Source of the DNA: Gnetum montanum
Taxonomy: Eukaryota > Streptophyta > Gnetopsida > Gnetales > Gnetaceae
Assembly: GCA_015680685.1 (NCBI GenBank)
Contig: MNCI01006093.1
Location: 66,499 to 130,498 of the forward strand
Length of the DNA: 64,000 nucleotides
Reading direction: 5' to 3'
Under the pieces are notes generated by a model. The model was not told the DNA's origin, did no database searches, and saw only the letters and a list, made by a program, of their open reading frames with translations. Every line of letters starts with the position of its first letter. Position 1 is the first letter of the stretch. Of the stretch, positions 22,941-34,777 are shown piece by piece. A program made the position numbers and the translations under genes.

Positions 22941-25089
22941 TTTTGTTGCATGGGTGGATTCAATTGTAATGGGAGGGGAAGGCACTCTGATAACAAAAGG
23001 ATCTTTGGTGGGTGTTGGTGATGGGATCCTTACAACAAAGGGGGTCCTTGAACTAGTGGAAGTTGAAGGGCCCCTTTCATTGTGAGGAGGTACCCTTGTA
23101 GGCCTTGGGTCATGGTTAGCATTAAATGCTGCTATGGTATATGGGTTGTTGTTAGCATTCAATTGATCTTTATATACATGCATCGACTGGTTTTGAGGCC
23201 TAACTAGGTTGGAGGCATCAAGCACCAATTCATCCTTATCTATAATCTTTTGCATGGTATCTTTTAGCACAAGGCAAAAGTTAGTGTCATGACCTAGAAA
23301 CTAATGATAGTGACAAAAATGATCAAGCTTAAAATACTTAGGCACTAGAGGGTCATCTTTGGTTGCTTGAGTAGGGTCTTTGGCTATCTCACCTAGCTTG
23401 TCATGCCTCTTTTGGGAGTTTTTGGTTATTTTCTTATATTGTATTCTCCCACTCTTCAATAGTTGGTCTAATAGTTTTGATGCCTTTAAGAGTAGCCTTG
23501 TGTGCTTTAACCAATCTTTTCATTCAAAGTTAGGCCTTAAAGTAGTCCATGTAGAGGCCCGATATGTTAAAGTTTGGTTAGTGTTATTAGTAGGGTACTT
23601 GGGTTGGTTTGTTCTTGGCCCTTGGATGGTTGATTTATTTTCCTTTTCCATAGTGGCTATTGCTACATTATTTTGCCTTTCCCTCCTCATGCCCTTTCAT
23701 GCATGTTGGTTCTTATACGCCATGTAGCTAGGGTCATGGATGACTTCTATTACATCCTCTATGTTTCTTATTTGAAAAAAGGCCTGACTGAGTGACTATG
23801 AATCAAGGTAGTACAATTTCAACTTAATGAAGTTATTAACCACCCCCCTGAAAATAGTTAAAAGGTGGATTTCTGTTATTGACTCTAGAATTTTGTTTAG
23901 TAAAGCATTCCATCGTTGGATGAAATTTTGCACAAGTTCAAAGGCTCCTTCCTTGACCTTCATTAGTTGGTCAAAGATTGTATTAGGTTTCAAGTTGTAC
24001 TTGAAATTGTTAATGAATTGTGAAATCAATTCTTCCAAGGAGGATGTGGATCCTCTTGGCAAGGTACAGTACCAATCAAGAGCTTTTTGCATAAGGGACA
24101 TAGGGAAATTTCTCATTATTATTTGTGGCCAATCTTATAGTCATAAGCTCTCAGGGTGAAAGGTTATAAGATGGAAGTTGGGATTAACTTCACCATTGTA
24201 CATGGTGAATTATGGTACAAGGACACTAGGGAAAAGGGTTACTGGTGGAACTGTAGGACTAATGGGACCATCTTGATAGAAATCCATAATCTTTCCAGTT
24301 TGGGATGTAGAAACCATGAGCCTTTTTAACTCTTCAATTAGGTCCTAGATCATCTAGAAAGCCTAATCCTAGCCTTTGTGTGCCCCTATGCATTGGGGAG
24401 TATGTATTAAAGGTTAGAGTGTAAGTTGGAAGACCTATGGCCTTACAATCAATTGTGGTATTGCGAGGAGAGGTTGGTTCATCATAGTCATGGGTAGGCT
24501 AAACAAAGAAAAAAAAGGTTTGCACTAATATCTAGGACACAAAGGGTATGAATGGGGTATGTAACCCTTGGATCACTTAAGATCCCACAGTGAACCCCAT
24601 CTAGGTGGACAAGGGGTTAGTAGTGGTCACAACCCTCGATGACGACTACATAGAATGTGGTTAAGTAGAAAAAGGGATGGAAAAGTAAAAGGTGGTTGAC
24701 TGAGGTATCGATTGTGTTTGTTACATTACAATAACTGGCATCAGCCCAAACATGGTTGGATATAAAGGGATCAAGACTTGAGGGATCTATCCCATGGAAG
24801 AGGTGATAGGAGTTAAGGTATGAAGTGTGGCTTTAGGGGTTGATTGTTGGAAAATCCCCCCCTTGAGTTTCTCATGTTTAGAGTTAGCCTCAAACTCATC
24901 TTCTTCTTGTTGCTCATTCAAGATGGCCTTCCCATCCTCTTCATCAATCTCAATTAGTTGAGATAGGATTCTAGCATAGGTTTCCATTAGGGGTATTTTA
25001 TCATATGGGGAAGGTATATATTCCCTCCCATCATGATGGATAAGTTCATATTTCCATTTGACTTCCACTTCCAGTCTTAGAATCAACAT
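22938..25089 (-). pseudogene. Gag polyprotein, copy 2
   Basis: The N-terminal piece (24,787-25,089) contains DGREYIPSPYDKIPL and an acidic run EIDEEDGK. The retrotransposon gag domain (23,796-24,116) reads FPMSLMQKALDWYCTLPRGS, then FINNFKYNLKPNT and a long helix FIQRWNALLNKI. The C-terminal piece (22,938-23,270) contains LDASNLVRPQNQ and repeated Pro/Ser segments with PFVVRIPSP and PFVIRVPSP. All three align with copy 1. The gag domain is nearly continuous, better kept than in copy 1. No zinc knuckle is seen. Confidence 0.8.
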
Positions 25090-25846
25090 GCCAACTTGAA
25101 TTTCAGCGTAAACAAAGTTATAGTGATATCATTGAAAAATTTGGGCTTTGCCCCCTAAGCCTTAATGATTACTTACATTTAGCTAATATGGGATCTTTAG
25201 GATCATAAACTCTTATGGCCTACTAACTAGATCTATTGTTGGTGAAGTCAAATGGCAAAATGGTGGATTAGTTGAACAATGTTGTCAAAGAGGTGGTTAT
25301 AGCATTTTTTACTACTTTTAGTAAAAAATATATTCAGTGGGATTATCCACTAACATAGTTGAGTATAAATAAAAAGGTGATGGGAAAATTGCTACTATTA
25401 AATACTATGCACTAGATGGCTATGTACTGTGTAGTAGATAGGGAAATTCAATACCAACAACACTAAGTGGTGAGATTGGAAAAGTGGTTTTTCCTTGGTG
25501 AACAGAATTGGATTTTCAAGTAAAAATGGGTTTTCACATAGAAACTAGTTTCTAGAATGGAAATGAGCTTCAAGAATGGAAATGGATTCCCAGATGGAAA
25601 TGAATTTCTAGAATGGAAATGGGTTTTAAAAGTAGACTACATTGGTTCCAATGAATCTAGCAATTGATGTGAAAATATAGTGGAAACACCAAAATCACTT
25701 ACCACAACTATGCTAGGGTTTTTTGGCAAGTATTTGGAAAGAAAACATTGGTTTAGATAGAATATGTTAACAACTTATAAAACTGGAAATGTAAAAGACT
25801 TGATTCTTAGGAAATATTGGGAAAAGGTTATTGGGTAAGAATTTGG
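25090..25846. other. Leader region of copy 2
   Basis: Lies between the gag start and the PBS-like site. A decayed gag N-terminus may extend to about 25,250. At about 25,520-25,630 there is a short run of repeats of the type AGAATGGAAATG(G/A) with TTTC or TTCC between them. No gene is supported. Confidence 0.45.
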
Positions 25847-25847
25847 G

Positions 25848-25871
25848 TGGAGGCCCTTCTTCTAGTGCCAG
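25848..25871 (-). promoter_or_regulatory. Candidate primer-binding site, copy 2
   Basis: The minus strand reads CTGGCACTAGAAGAAGGGCC, matching TTGGTGCTAGAAGGAGGGCC of copy 1 with mostly transition differences. It lies about six bases inside the LTR-like block, between it and gag. Confidence 0.5.
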
Positions 25872-25876
25872 AAAAC

Positions 25877-27317
25877 TGTTGGACTTGGAAAAATCAATTG
25901 CGACAATGGAAACCCAAAAATCCCAAGCACTGGAATATTTTTAGCCTTGAATCTCAAGGACCTCCAAAAAATAAGATTCAAGGCATCCTGGATGATATGG
26001 TTAATCACCTAGGGACTTACGAAAGTGTCAATGGAAACATAAATGAAAATGTAAATGTAAACAAAAATGAGATCATAAATAGAAATGGAATTGTAGATTT
26101 GGAATGAAAACATAAATAGAAATGAAAATGTGAACTCAAATCTTCTCAACAATGAACTATAAATTTATTGAAATGGAAACTAAAGTAGTAGGTTCAAAAA
26201 GTACAGATTTCATGCTAGGTACACAAGAAGTTTGTTGAGAAGGAGCTTGAAGTTCATTAGAGTTGGCAGGCTATGTTCCACATCAAACTCCATGATCCAA
26301 ATTATTTCCAACTCCTATTTCTAGCAACTCCCCACCAGTTTTCACCAAAATTAGTAATCGGGACCACAAATGGTATTTTACCTTTGGTGTAGTCGTATCA
26401 CATGGGAGTCCCCAATGCCTAGTGTAGATAATAATTTTGCTCAAATATGTTGGCAAGTTGTAAAAGGCTCTCTTGGATGCAAAATTATTTCAAGTGCTAC
26501 TACTCAAAAGGAGTTTGAACTAGAATAAGGTGTTCATGCTGAGTTTATATAGGTCATGGAATTGTTGTTTTGGGGCCTACACATCACTACCATAATTATT
26601 GTTAGATTGATGTCTATTTGTAGGTGGTAACAATTACAATTCTCAATGTAGGTGACATTTATGGTAAGTTTGGAATATATCATAGACATCAAACCCATCC
26701 ATTTACTATAAATAATAAACAAACTTTTGTAACTACACTAATATCATCCCAATTATGCTACCCTTGGTGGAATATGCTAAAGTTTCTGAAAACTACTTGA
26801 ACTAATGGAACTACTGGAACTATTTGAATTGATAAAATTGCTAATGTCTACGTTGGCCATGTTGCAACTTCTGAAGACTTGGCATGACTACACTAGACAC
26901 TATTGGAAAAATGGATAATGGAAAATCTTGACAATTCCAACACTGCATCTACACTAAGTTTTGTTGGTGACTACGTTGGGTTGGAAATGAAAATGAAAAA
27001 CCAACACCATCTACATTGGGGGTAGATGGTTCTAGCATAGTTGAGGCTATACCCATACAGAAACCCATGAAAATGCAAAATTTGGCAATCCCTAAGGTAG
27101 TTTCAACTTTCCCAAGCCCAAATATAGATTAGGTACCTTTTTTCACTTAGGAAGTGAGGCAATAGCAACCTTTGAGGTATTTTTCATTCCCCCACAAGCC
27201 AAAGTATGCAAGATTATAGCTTATGGACTACAAATCTTACATTTACAATAAAATATTTCCTTGAGTTGGAAAATGAAGGTTACAATTGGTAACATGAATT
27301 TTCTTGGTGGTATTTCA
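25877..27317 (-). repeat. LTR-like block right of copy 2
   Basis: Begins near TGTTGG and ends near TATTTCA, and aligns in order with the block at 16,828-18,419. Inside it, at about 26,030-26,130, is a low-complexity run of GGAAA(C/T)ATAAATG(A/G)AAATG repeats, which produces an Asn-rich open frame (25,817-26,107) that I do not count as a gene. Exact ends are uncertain because no target duplication could be matched. Confidence 0.55.
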
Positions 27318-27359
27318 CCTAGACTTAGGCTTATCCTAAAAAGAATGATTAATGAATCT

Positions 27360-27708
27360 TAATCTATTAGAAAAGAATAGATTAGTAGCTCAAATAAGCA
27401 ATGAAATTTCTTAGTATTTGAAATGTTGACATGATGCTAGGACTAGACAAGTTTCTATTAGGCCTAGAGACAGAGTACTTTACTATAACCCAAATCATGT
27501 CTCCCAAAGGAGAATGTTTCAAACTTTATGGGAAGGATCCTATATCATTGATGCTACAAATCAATTAGGTGCGATGAAAATTTATCACCCAACCAATCCA
27601 CAAAAATTAATCCTTATCAACATTCAACCAGTCAAACCATTTTATGGCTTTCCTTCCTCAAGAGGATCAACCACGTGTTCTAAACCACTCTCTTTCTATT
27701 TAATTTTT
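27360..27708 (+). pseudogene. Integrase C-terminal (GPY/F-type) fragment, plus strand
   Basis: Reads HDARTRQ, then VLYYNPNHVSQRRMFQTLWE, GSYIIDATNQLGAMKIY and INIQPVKPFYG. The W-x-G-x-Y-x-I pattern is the GPY/F module at the end of gypsy integrases. The closest match in the window is the inner Athila-like element (about 44,980-45,110, minus strand), which reads VLYWNPTHVPQ and TKFQTFWKGPYIIYET. It starts about 40 bases after the LTR-like block, so the 5' part of this element is lost. Confidence 0.7.
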
Positions 27709-29109
27709 TGAACTTTTGCTTTAGATAGTAGTTGTAGGGATGTCATCTTTTTTACTTAGGCATTAAATAAATTTTTTCATATTTTTCTTACATTTTTCTC
27801 AAATTTCTTACCATTTTCTTACATTCTTTATTATCTTTTCTATTCTTTCATATTTTTCACATTTCTTATCATTTCTTCATTCTTTAATATCTTGTAAGTT
27901 GTTTAACATCTTGTAAGTTCTTTACATATTTTTTCATTCTTTTTATAGTTTTACCATTTCTCATGTACGTATTTTTATTTATCTTTCTAATACAGTGTAA
28001 AGGAATAAGCATATGTAGTTGAAATAATAAGAATTTCACTCTATGTTATCAAATCATTAAAGGATTGATTATATGTATAGTGAGACCATATCATCCATAC
28101 ACTCATTTCTAATAATAAGATATTCTTACCATAGACATAATGATATTCATTTCACAATAAAACTAAAATAAACTTATGGTCATCATGCTTGGATGAAAAG
28201 GTGAAGAACTAAGAGAAAATGAAAAGGTTATGGCATCAAGGGGAATTATGAATTTTCTAAAGCTACTTCTAGTAGTCTTATTACATTGTTGAGTTATATT
28301 ATTCACTAGAGTTATAAAAAAAATAAAAGTGTGTTTTGAAATAAATGCTACCTTGTCATGTCACTGAAAAGACGTTACCCATGCTTGAAGGTGGTTCTCC
28401 GGTAAGGTTGACATAGTAATAACATAATAAAAATTTTTGGGGATTCCATTGGAAAGACATATTACCCATGCCTAAAAGCATTCCTCTGTAAAATGACCAT
28501 GTCCTCTTTAAAATAAACTATGTATTTCATAAATTGCTTCCTTAAATTTCATTATCAAGTAATGATATTTCTTGCAACTATGATAGTCTTATGGTTATCA
28601 ATTTTTGGACGATACAATGCAATGTCACTAGTAAGTGATATGGACTTGGTTTAGATATTGAATAGAGAGGCTAATGATCATTTTAACCATGCATTACATA
28701 GAATTCATTATTCTTATGGTAAGACATCTCATGTCCCATTCCTACAATCCTTATTACTACCATTTCACCTCACTATTATATATAATTATAATTTGATGAA
28801 TTTGAATAATATAGTGTTATTTTCTTATTGGAACAATAATAAAATGTGTATTTTGAAAGATGGGTATGATTTACATTCAACTCCTTGAGTGCCCATAGAC
28901 ACTTGTAGATGTGGTTATACAAGGGCATTGAGAGTAGGACCCTACTTTGGGAAGGATCAATTCAAAATTTGAGTACATTTTAAGTAATAAATCAAAAATA
29001 GTGACAAATCATCAACTTAAAATTATTTTTAGTTAATTGATAAATTTTTTAAGTAAGAATTTTTTCTAAATTAAAAAATATTTCAACTTTGTAATTAAAT
29101 TTAAAAATA
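27709..29109. other. AT-rich 3' region of the truncated plus-strand element
   Basis: Pyrimidine-rich from 27,770 to 27,960 (TTTCTTACATTTTTC-type repeats). Two related segments of about 55 bp lie at about 28,361-28,415 and 28,447-28,502, sharing GAAAAGAC or GAAAGACAT, TTACCCATGC, TTCTCCGGTAA or TTCCTCTGTAA, and TGAC. An open stretch at 28,658-28,888 is not recognised. Confidence 0.4.
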
Positions 29110-30460
29110 AGACTAATTATACCCAATATCTTTGATTGAAACCAAAAACTGATGAAGGATTATGAATCATTAGGAATTGATTTAGAATTTTTGGACAATA
29201 TTAAATTTTCTTATGATTTCAAATGACTCCAGAAAGACCCAAAGCTAGAGAACGATAACAACCAAGAGGAAAGAGGCTCATAGGATGACAAAGAGGATGA
29301 GGCATAGATCCAAATCCTCTTGTAATTGTATTTAATCTATCAATCCATACCTACAACAAGAAAATCTATTTAGGTAGAAGTTGATGCACCACTGCCTCCA
29401 AAACAAGGATAATGTCTCACTCTCCAATGAGTATTTATAGCCATCCAGGAAAAGTCTATCATATCCACCATAATAGTGGATCTCAACATTGGGTCATTGA
29501 TGGATTTTGCACCTATAGAGGTTTTCTAACAACTCCAGTCATCACCACTCTAGTCAATCATCTTAAGCAATGATAAATGATATTTGAGGAAAGTCTACTA
29601 ATTGTTGCAAAAAAAAAATCAAGATGATGCCAAGGTAAAGATTAAGGAAGTGATAGTGCCATATTTAGTAAAAGCATTTGCAAAGGCACTAAATATACCA
29701 AATGTTGAGACCAAATATTTTTAAATATCTACAAGGTCTAATACAAATGTAAGGAATTTATGGTTGCAAAGGGCATATGGAACTACATAGGAAGAATATA
29801 ACACATTATCCATCATAAAGAATATCTACTTCAAAATTGGGACATACCATATCTTTTCAACCAAAAGAATTAATAGAATGTCCACATATGCTACTAGAGG
29901 AAGTGCTATCTTGATGAGAAATTCCAAGACAACATTTCTCATCTATTATTTTTAGAAATCCAAAGATGGCTTGAAGAGAAGAAGATAGGGAAACCTACTA
30001 TTCCATTTCCTTATCTTATCAAAAAGTTGTATAGACAAGCTAGAATTTTGGACTATACTAATAATGTTCTTCCAAAAGCCCAAAATGCTTCATACATAGA
30101 AATCTCCAAGCCAATGCCATCCAAGAAAGATCAAGTGGAGAAATCAGCATGCACTAACGTTGTAGTAGGGTCAACACCAATGACCAACATTCTGGTCACA
30201 AACATAAAATAGGTAGAATCCAATGGGTTAAATCTAATTGCAGAATGAACAAGATAGAGTGCTCCACTAGGACAACAAGATTATAGACCTTTTATGAATC
30301 ACCTACAATAGATCGCAAAAATAATTAGATGGGATAGTAGGGAATTTTCAAGTATGTATAGAGTAAGGACTAATCCAAGTAGACTTGCAGTATCCATAGA
30401 ACATGCCAATGATCAAATATCTTTGTAAGAAAGAGAGGATGATAATTGTGTGCAACAAAT
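29110..30460 (+). pseudogene. Plant-transposon-type domain ORF, plus strand
   Basis: Broken frames contain acidic sequence near 29,240-29,300. A domain tail at about 29,955-30,210 reads RWLEEKKIGKPTIPFPYLI, then KKLYRQARILDY. The pattern (I/L)PFPxLIKKLxxxxxI also appears at about 52,840-52,880 on the minus strand (LPFPCLIKKLCKRKGIARY). It resembles the domain annotated as putative plant transposon protein, found in extra ORFs of Athila-like elements (family knowledge). Its place 3' of the integrase fragment on the same strand fits that. Function in the element is unknown. Confidence 0.5.
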
Positions 30461-30734
30461 TTCATCATTTCAAGTAATGTTGGAAACTAGAGAAGGAGCC
30501 ACTATAGTGGTAATGTAACACCAAGATGCAACTAGAGCAACAGAAGTCATAACAAATAATATTAAGAAATCATTCAATATTTCTATTGTATCACCAATAG
30601 ACATTTTATTTTTACTATGTTTATCCTTAGCATATTGAAGAGCTAATAATACCATTTTATCATATACCTCACTAAGAGTTAAACCATACATTTTACACCT
30701 TACTAACTCTAAGTGGAAAGACAATGATCATGAA

Positions 30735-32560
30735 CTTCTTATCAACTCACTAGTATACTTATATCTTCTATCCATAGATTATGATCTAGTCATGTGCGAA
30801 TACTTTCATAGAATAGAATATAATAGAAATGATATAATAGAATATTTTCATAATAGTTGTAATACATTTTTCATTTCTTTTAATGACACAATGTAAGGGA
30901 TAAAAATAGAATCAAGAAAAACCAATGATGTAAATAACTTATGTAGAGAAATTCCTAGTAGAAAGGACAATTGGTGTAGAATCCCATCTAGAAGAATTTA
31001 AATTTTTCTATGCAAGTGGGATTAGAAAAGGTATGATGCATCAATAAAGAAACTATGCTCATGAAGAAAGGAAAAAACATATAAATAATTATAGATTAGT
31101 TATAATCATCAATATCTTTTTCAAGCTTATGAGCACTATTCTAGAATTTATGCTTAAAAGATGGGTTAAAGAAAATCAAATATGTACAATTTTGGTACAG
31201 ATTATCTCATCATATTAAAATATCATATTGATAGAGAAAAAGTTCTAAACAAGAAAAAATTTATCTAATTTGTATGTTTTCTAACTCCTATAATTTTTTC
31301 ATTCAATGAAAGTTATGAAGGCATTTAGAAAATTTAGAAGTTCCTAGCACATTGTTATACGTTATCAAAAGAATTTACAAAGTAATATGTATTCAAATTT
31401 TAAATGAATAAGAAAGAATCTCATTTAATATTTTTGTTGATGTTAAACAAGGATGTAGTCCTCCAAATTTATTTCGATTTTTATTGATGAACTTGAAGAG
31501 TGGACGCATAAAATACTAGCTCAATTTATAATTACATCTAAAAGTAGTCATGTCAAACTCTTACTCTATGTTAATGATGTTATCTCAATTTCAAATTTAA
31601 TAAAAGGATTGTAACAAATGCTTAATACTTGTAATGCCTTTTTTCAACATTCAAGAATGAAAGTTAATATCCAAAAAAATCATGATTTATGGCATATTTA
31701 ATAAGATGTCCAATTTTACTATAGCATATGAATATGTTGATCTAATTTTCTCTTTTAAATATCTTGGTCTAGAATACTCCTACAGTTACAAATAGGATCA
31801 ATGCATTACTCAAATAGTTGCAAGTGGTATTAAATCCCTAATTACTTTAAAGATTAAATATAAGAAGGATGTTATTTTTCAATGTACTATTCTTTATGGA
31901 TCTGTTGTATAGGGTTCTATTCTATCAAATATATATTGGAAATAGGTAGAAGAAATTTAGAAGCTTCTTCTACTTGAGAAATTTAAATTGAAAAGATAGA
32001 CAAAATATGATTTTATGCTTCTTAAAGTAGAGATGATGTCATTAGAGGTTGAAGGTATTTATCAATTTATAGCTTACTCTCCTAATCATTTTGCATTTTC
32101 AATACATAAATACTAGAAAAAAGTGATGATCAAAACCCATGATAAAAACTGAATTTATGATGGAGTTCTATGGCTTAATAAATAGAATATTCAAGAGTAT
32201 ATTCTTTATTCTAATCCTAACTACATTCACAAATTGGTAAAATAAATAATAATTTTAAAAACTTTAAGAAATATTAAACAAAAAAAAATTATATTTTAAT
32301 AGTATCAAGAAAGGCCTTGATTCAAAGATAAACTATTTTTCTATTGCTATTCCTCATTATTTACAATGCACCATTAGTAGAACATGAATGAGATCTCATC
32401 ATCTACAAGTTAAAATAATTAGATGGCTCAACATTCCTCGTGAAGAATGAATATGTTGGTTGTGCAAAACAAGTAACATTGAAGAAGAATAGAATATTTT
32501 TCTACAAAGTCTTGCATTAGAGTATATAAACATAGATGAGATATTATAGTTATAAATTTC
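30735..32560 (+). pseudogene. RTE-like non-LTR retrotransposon, reverse transcriptase remnant
   Basis: RT motifs occur in order on the plus strand. NNYRLVIIINIFFKLM at about 31,085 matches the NYR...K block. VKQGCSPPNLF at about 31,441 matches VRQGxxLSPxLF. YVND at 31,566-31,577 stands in the catalytic YADD place. A KVNIQK block follows, then YLGLEYSY, LYGSVVQGS and WKxVEEI. A C-terminal zinc-binding piece follows with IIRWLNIPREE and CWLCKT (from about 32,415). The R-W-x-x-I-P-R-E-E-x-x-C-x-x-C arrangement is typical of RTE-type LINEs. The first catalytic Asp of the ADD box is Asn, and stops and shifts are frequent. Ends are not defined. Confidence 0.65.
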
Positions 32561-33848
32561 ATTAATTGGTTTCAAAAGTTACTATGAACTAGATCTAATA
32601 TTTCCAGCAAATCTATTTGGATTTACATGTAATGTTGCCATAGTCAATAGGCGATCCTTCAAGTAGATCCACTACTTCTTTATCATTCTAAGAGTTACCT
32701 AATAATTTATATGAATATATCACTTAGAAAATTTTTAAGAGATAAGTTTTTGTACAAATTATGAGTTGTTTACCTTGTTGCTTAAGTTTTTTGATTTATT
32801 CAAATATAATTTAGAAAATATAGGATTGGATGCTATCCATGCACATTATCTATCAAACTCATATTTGTTGATAGTATTTGTTGATTTGGTGATGATTTCT
32901 AGGGTCCTTGATATTGGTGTTTTCAAGCATCATTATTCTTTATTAATTATTTGAAAGTGAAGTCACTTTTTTAGTCTATCATCTCCTAAATTTTGAAGGG
33001 TTTCTTATTTTCTTAAATTGTTGAATCTTCCATTTACTTTTTAAAAAGTTGAAAGGGATCTTTTCTCTTTAATTAAATTGCTTAAGCAAGAAAATGTTTT
33101 TATTTGCTGGTAGAATTGATTCTATGTAGAAGGTTATTTATTACAATCTCTCATAATGATGTCACTACTGTCATCAAGAAGATCATATGCTTGATTCATG
33201 TCTCTTTATGCTAAAAAAAAAGTTATTTTAAGTGCATCAATGCTAAGATACTACAAACACTACTAAGATTTCTTCTAAAAATGTTGTAGATGCTACTAAA
33301 TTTTTTTCTACAAATGATGTAAGTCCTACAACAATTTCTTCCATTCAACAATTAGTGCACCTTTTTCTTTCACTGTTGTTCAACAAAATATAACTTTGAG
33401 AAAGGTTCTAATCAAATCAATTTCAAAGAATACTTTAATGATTAAGAAAAATAGATATTTATTCCTAAGATTTCACAAAATCTTGTTATTAATTCAAATG
33501 GTTTTCAAATAGTTATTTAAAATAAAAATTATCAAGAAAGTCTATCTAATAATGATTATAGATCAAAGATTTAGAACAAAAAACATGTTCAAGATATTTT
33601 AACTCCTCATAATTCATTTACAACTATTTTTCAAGATATGTAGATAATATCTTTTGATAATTTTGATTCTATTGACAAGGTGGAAGCCTTGTCCTCCTCC
33701 ACCCAATGTTAATATTTTTATGGAATATTTGATTTCCTACCTCAAAGGAAAGGCTTTTCTAGATTTCTTATAGGGATGAAAACCTAAAAAGGCATCCCCA
33801 AAACTATTAGGCTTTTCCTTTTTGTTGATTTGAAGTTTTTCCTCTTTG

Positions 33849-33849
<1 letters not shown>
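32561..33849. other. AT-rich non-coding stretch
   Basis: No recognisable gene. Frames on both strands are short. It may include the 3' tail of the RTE-like element and older debris. Confidence 0.5.

Positions 33850-33882
<33 letters not shown>
33850..33882. repeat. (AT)n microsatellite
   Basis: About 16 uninterrupted AT units, ending 12 bp before the left target duplication of the L1 element. LINE integration into AT-rich DNA is common, so the tract may have been part of the target. Confidence 0.95.
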
Positions 33883-33885
<3 letters not shown>

Positions 33886-33894
33886 GGTCTAATA

Positions 33895-33917
33895 CTCAAA
33901 AGTTACTAAAAACACTT
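33895..33917 (+). repeat. Left target-site duplication of the L1 element
   Basis: CTCAAAAGTTACTAAAAACA followed by CTT. It matches 40,025-40,047 at 22 of 23 positions (A/G difference). Sequences on either side of the two copies do not match. Confidence 0.7.
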
Positions 33918-34777
33918 CTCAATTTTTCTAGAGAGATATTTCTAAATCCAATTCTAGATTGAGAGCTAAACGCAAAGCCCGAACACAGAGCTGAATGTAG
34001 ATGAAGCTGCAGCCACAGCTGCAGCCGCAGCCATGGTCATTAGGTGAGGCCCGTCTTGATCGGCCACGTCCAATGTCTTCTATGGCATAGTTCAAACTTC
34101 TGCTACATTCTGATGACTTTGGGAACATTTTTCTTCACTGGATTCCTACAATAATTATCGAAAACTGTAGCAGGTGGGTGGGGTGGCCGCGAGCTGTCTT
34201 GGGGCCATGTTGGCCGTAGTTGGGTGGTCTCCTTGGTCCGTTGTTGTGTGGACCGCCCTGACTATTGCTGCATTGTCCTCCAATCTGGATTTATGTCACT
34301 CAAAACCACTGCACCTTGGGAAATCGTCATGCCCTGCTACATGCCCTGCAAGAGGGCCCAGACCTGCTAAACCGTCGCAGCCTGCAAAATCGCAATTGCC
34401 TGTCGAACCGTGACCACCGGAAGATCCATGGCCATGACCTGAGGAAGCTGCAGATTCGTGGCCACAACCATGTCCATGATCCAACAAATCCTGCGAAAGA
34501 TCAAAATCCCCCACGCCGTGGTGTTCTTGCCTGTGATCAAAACCAAACAGAACACTGATCTTTAACTAGATCTATAAAAATAGACCTGAGATTTGCAAAA
34601 ATTCCATGTTCTGAAATAAAAATTTTGGATCTGCACATAGGTACAGACCTGTTCCAGGATTTGCATGAAGGAACAGACCTGTTCCAAGCTTAGGATCTGG
34701 AAAATTTATTTGGGGCTATGGCTAGGTGTATTTGTGTTGCAGCTGTGAAGAGGAGGCTGGGTTTGTTTCCTGGGTAG

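Larger units (their letters stand above)
18420..25876 (-). mobile_element. Non-autonomous gag-protease gypsy element, copy 2 (internal region)
   Basis: Same plan as copy 1: PBS-like site at about 25,850-25,871, gag (25,089 to about 22,940), protease (22,320-22,011), a 1-kb spacer and an antisense multi-exon gene on the plus strand (about 18,390-20,930). No RT, RNase H or integrase motif was found. With both LTR-like blocks the copy spans about 16,828-27,317. The two copies differ at many positions in every part, so they are independent old insertions or an old tandem duplication. Confidence 0.65.

Noticed and set aside
25817-26107. Asn-rich plus-strand frame of 96 codons.
   Set aside because: It runs through the PBS-like site and a low-complexity repeat of the LTR-like block.
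29110-30460. Possible endogenous pararetrovirus piece.
   Set aside because: No coat-protein zinc finger or movement-protein motif is visible. The domain matches the 3' ORF of the outer gypsy element instead.
34296-34514. Gly/His-rich minus-strand frame in the L1 leader.
   Set aside because: Antisense of the GC-rich leader of the LINE; composition artefact.
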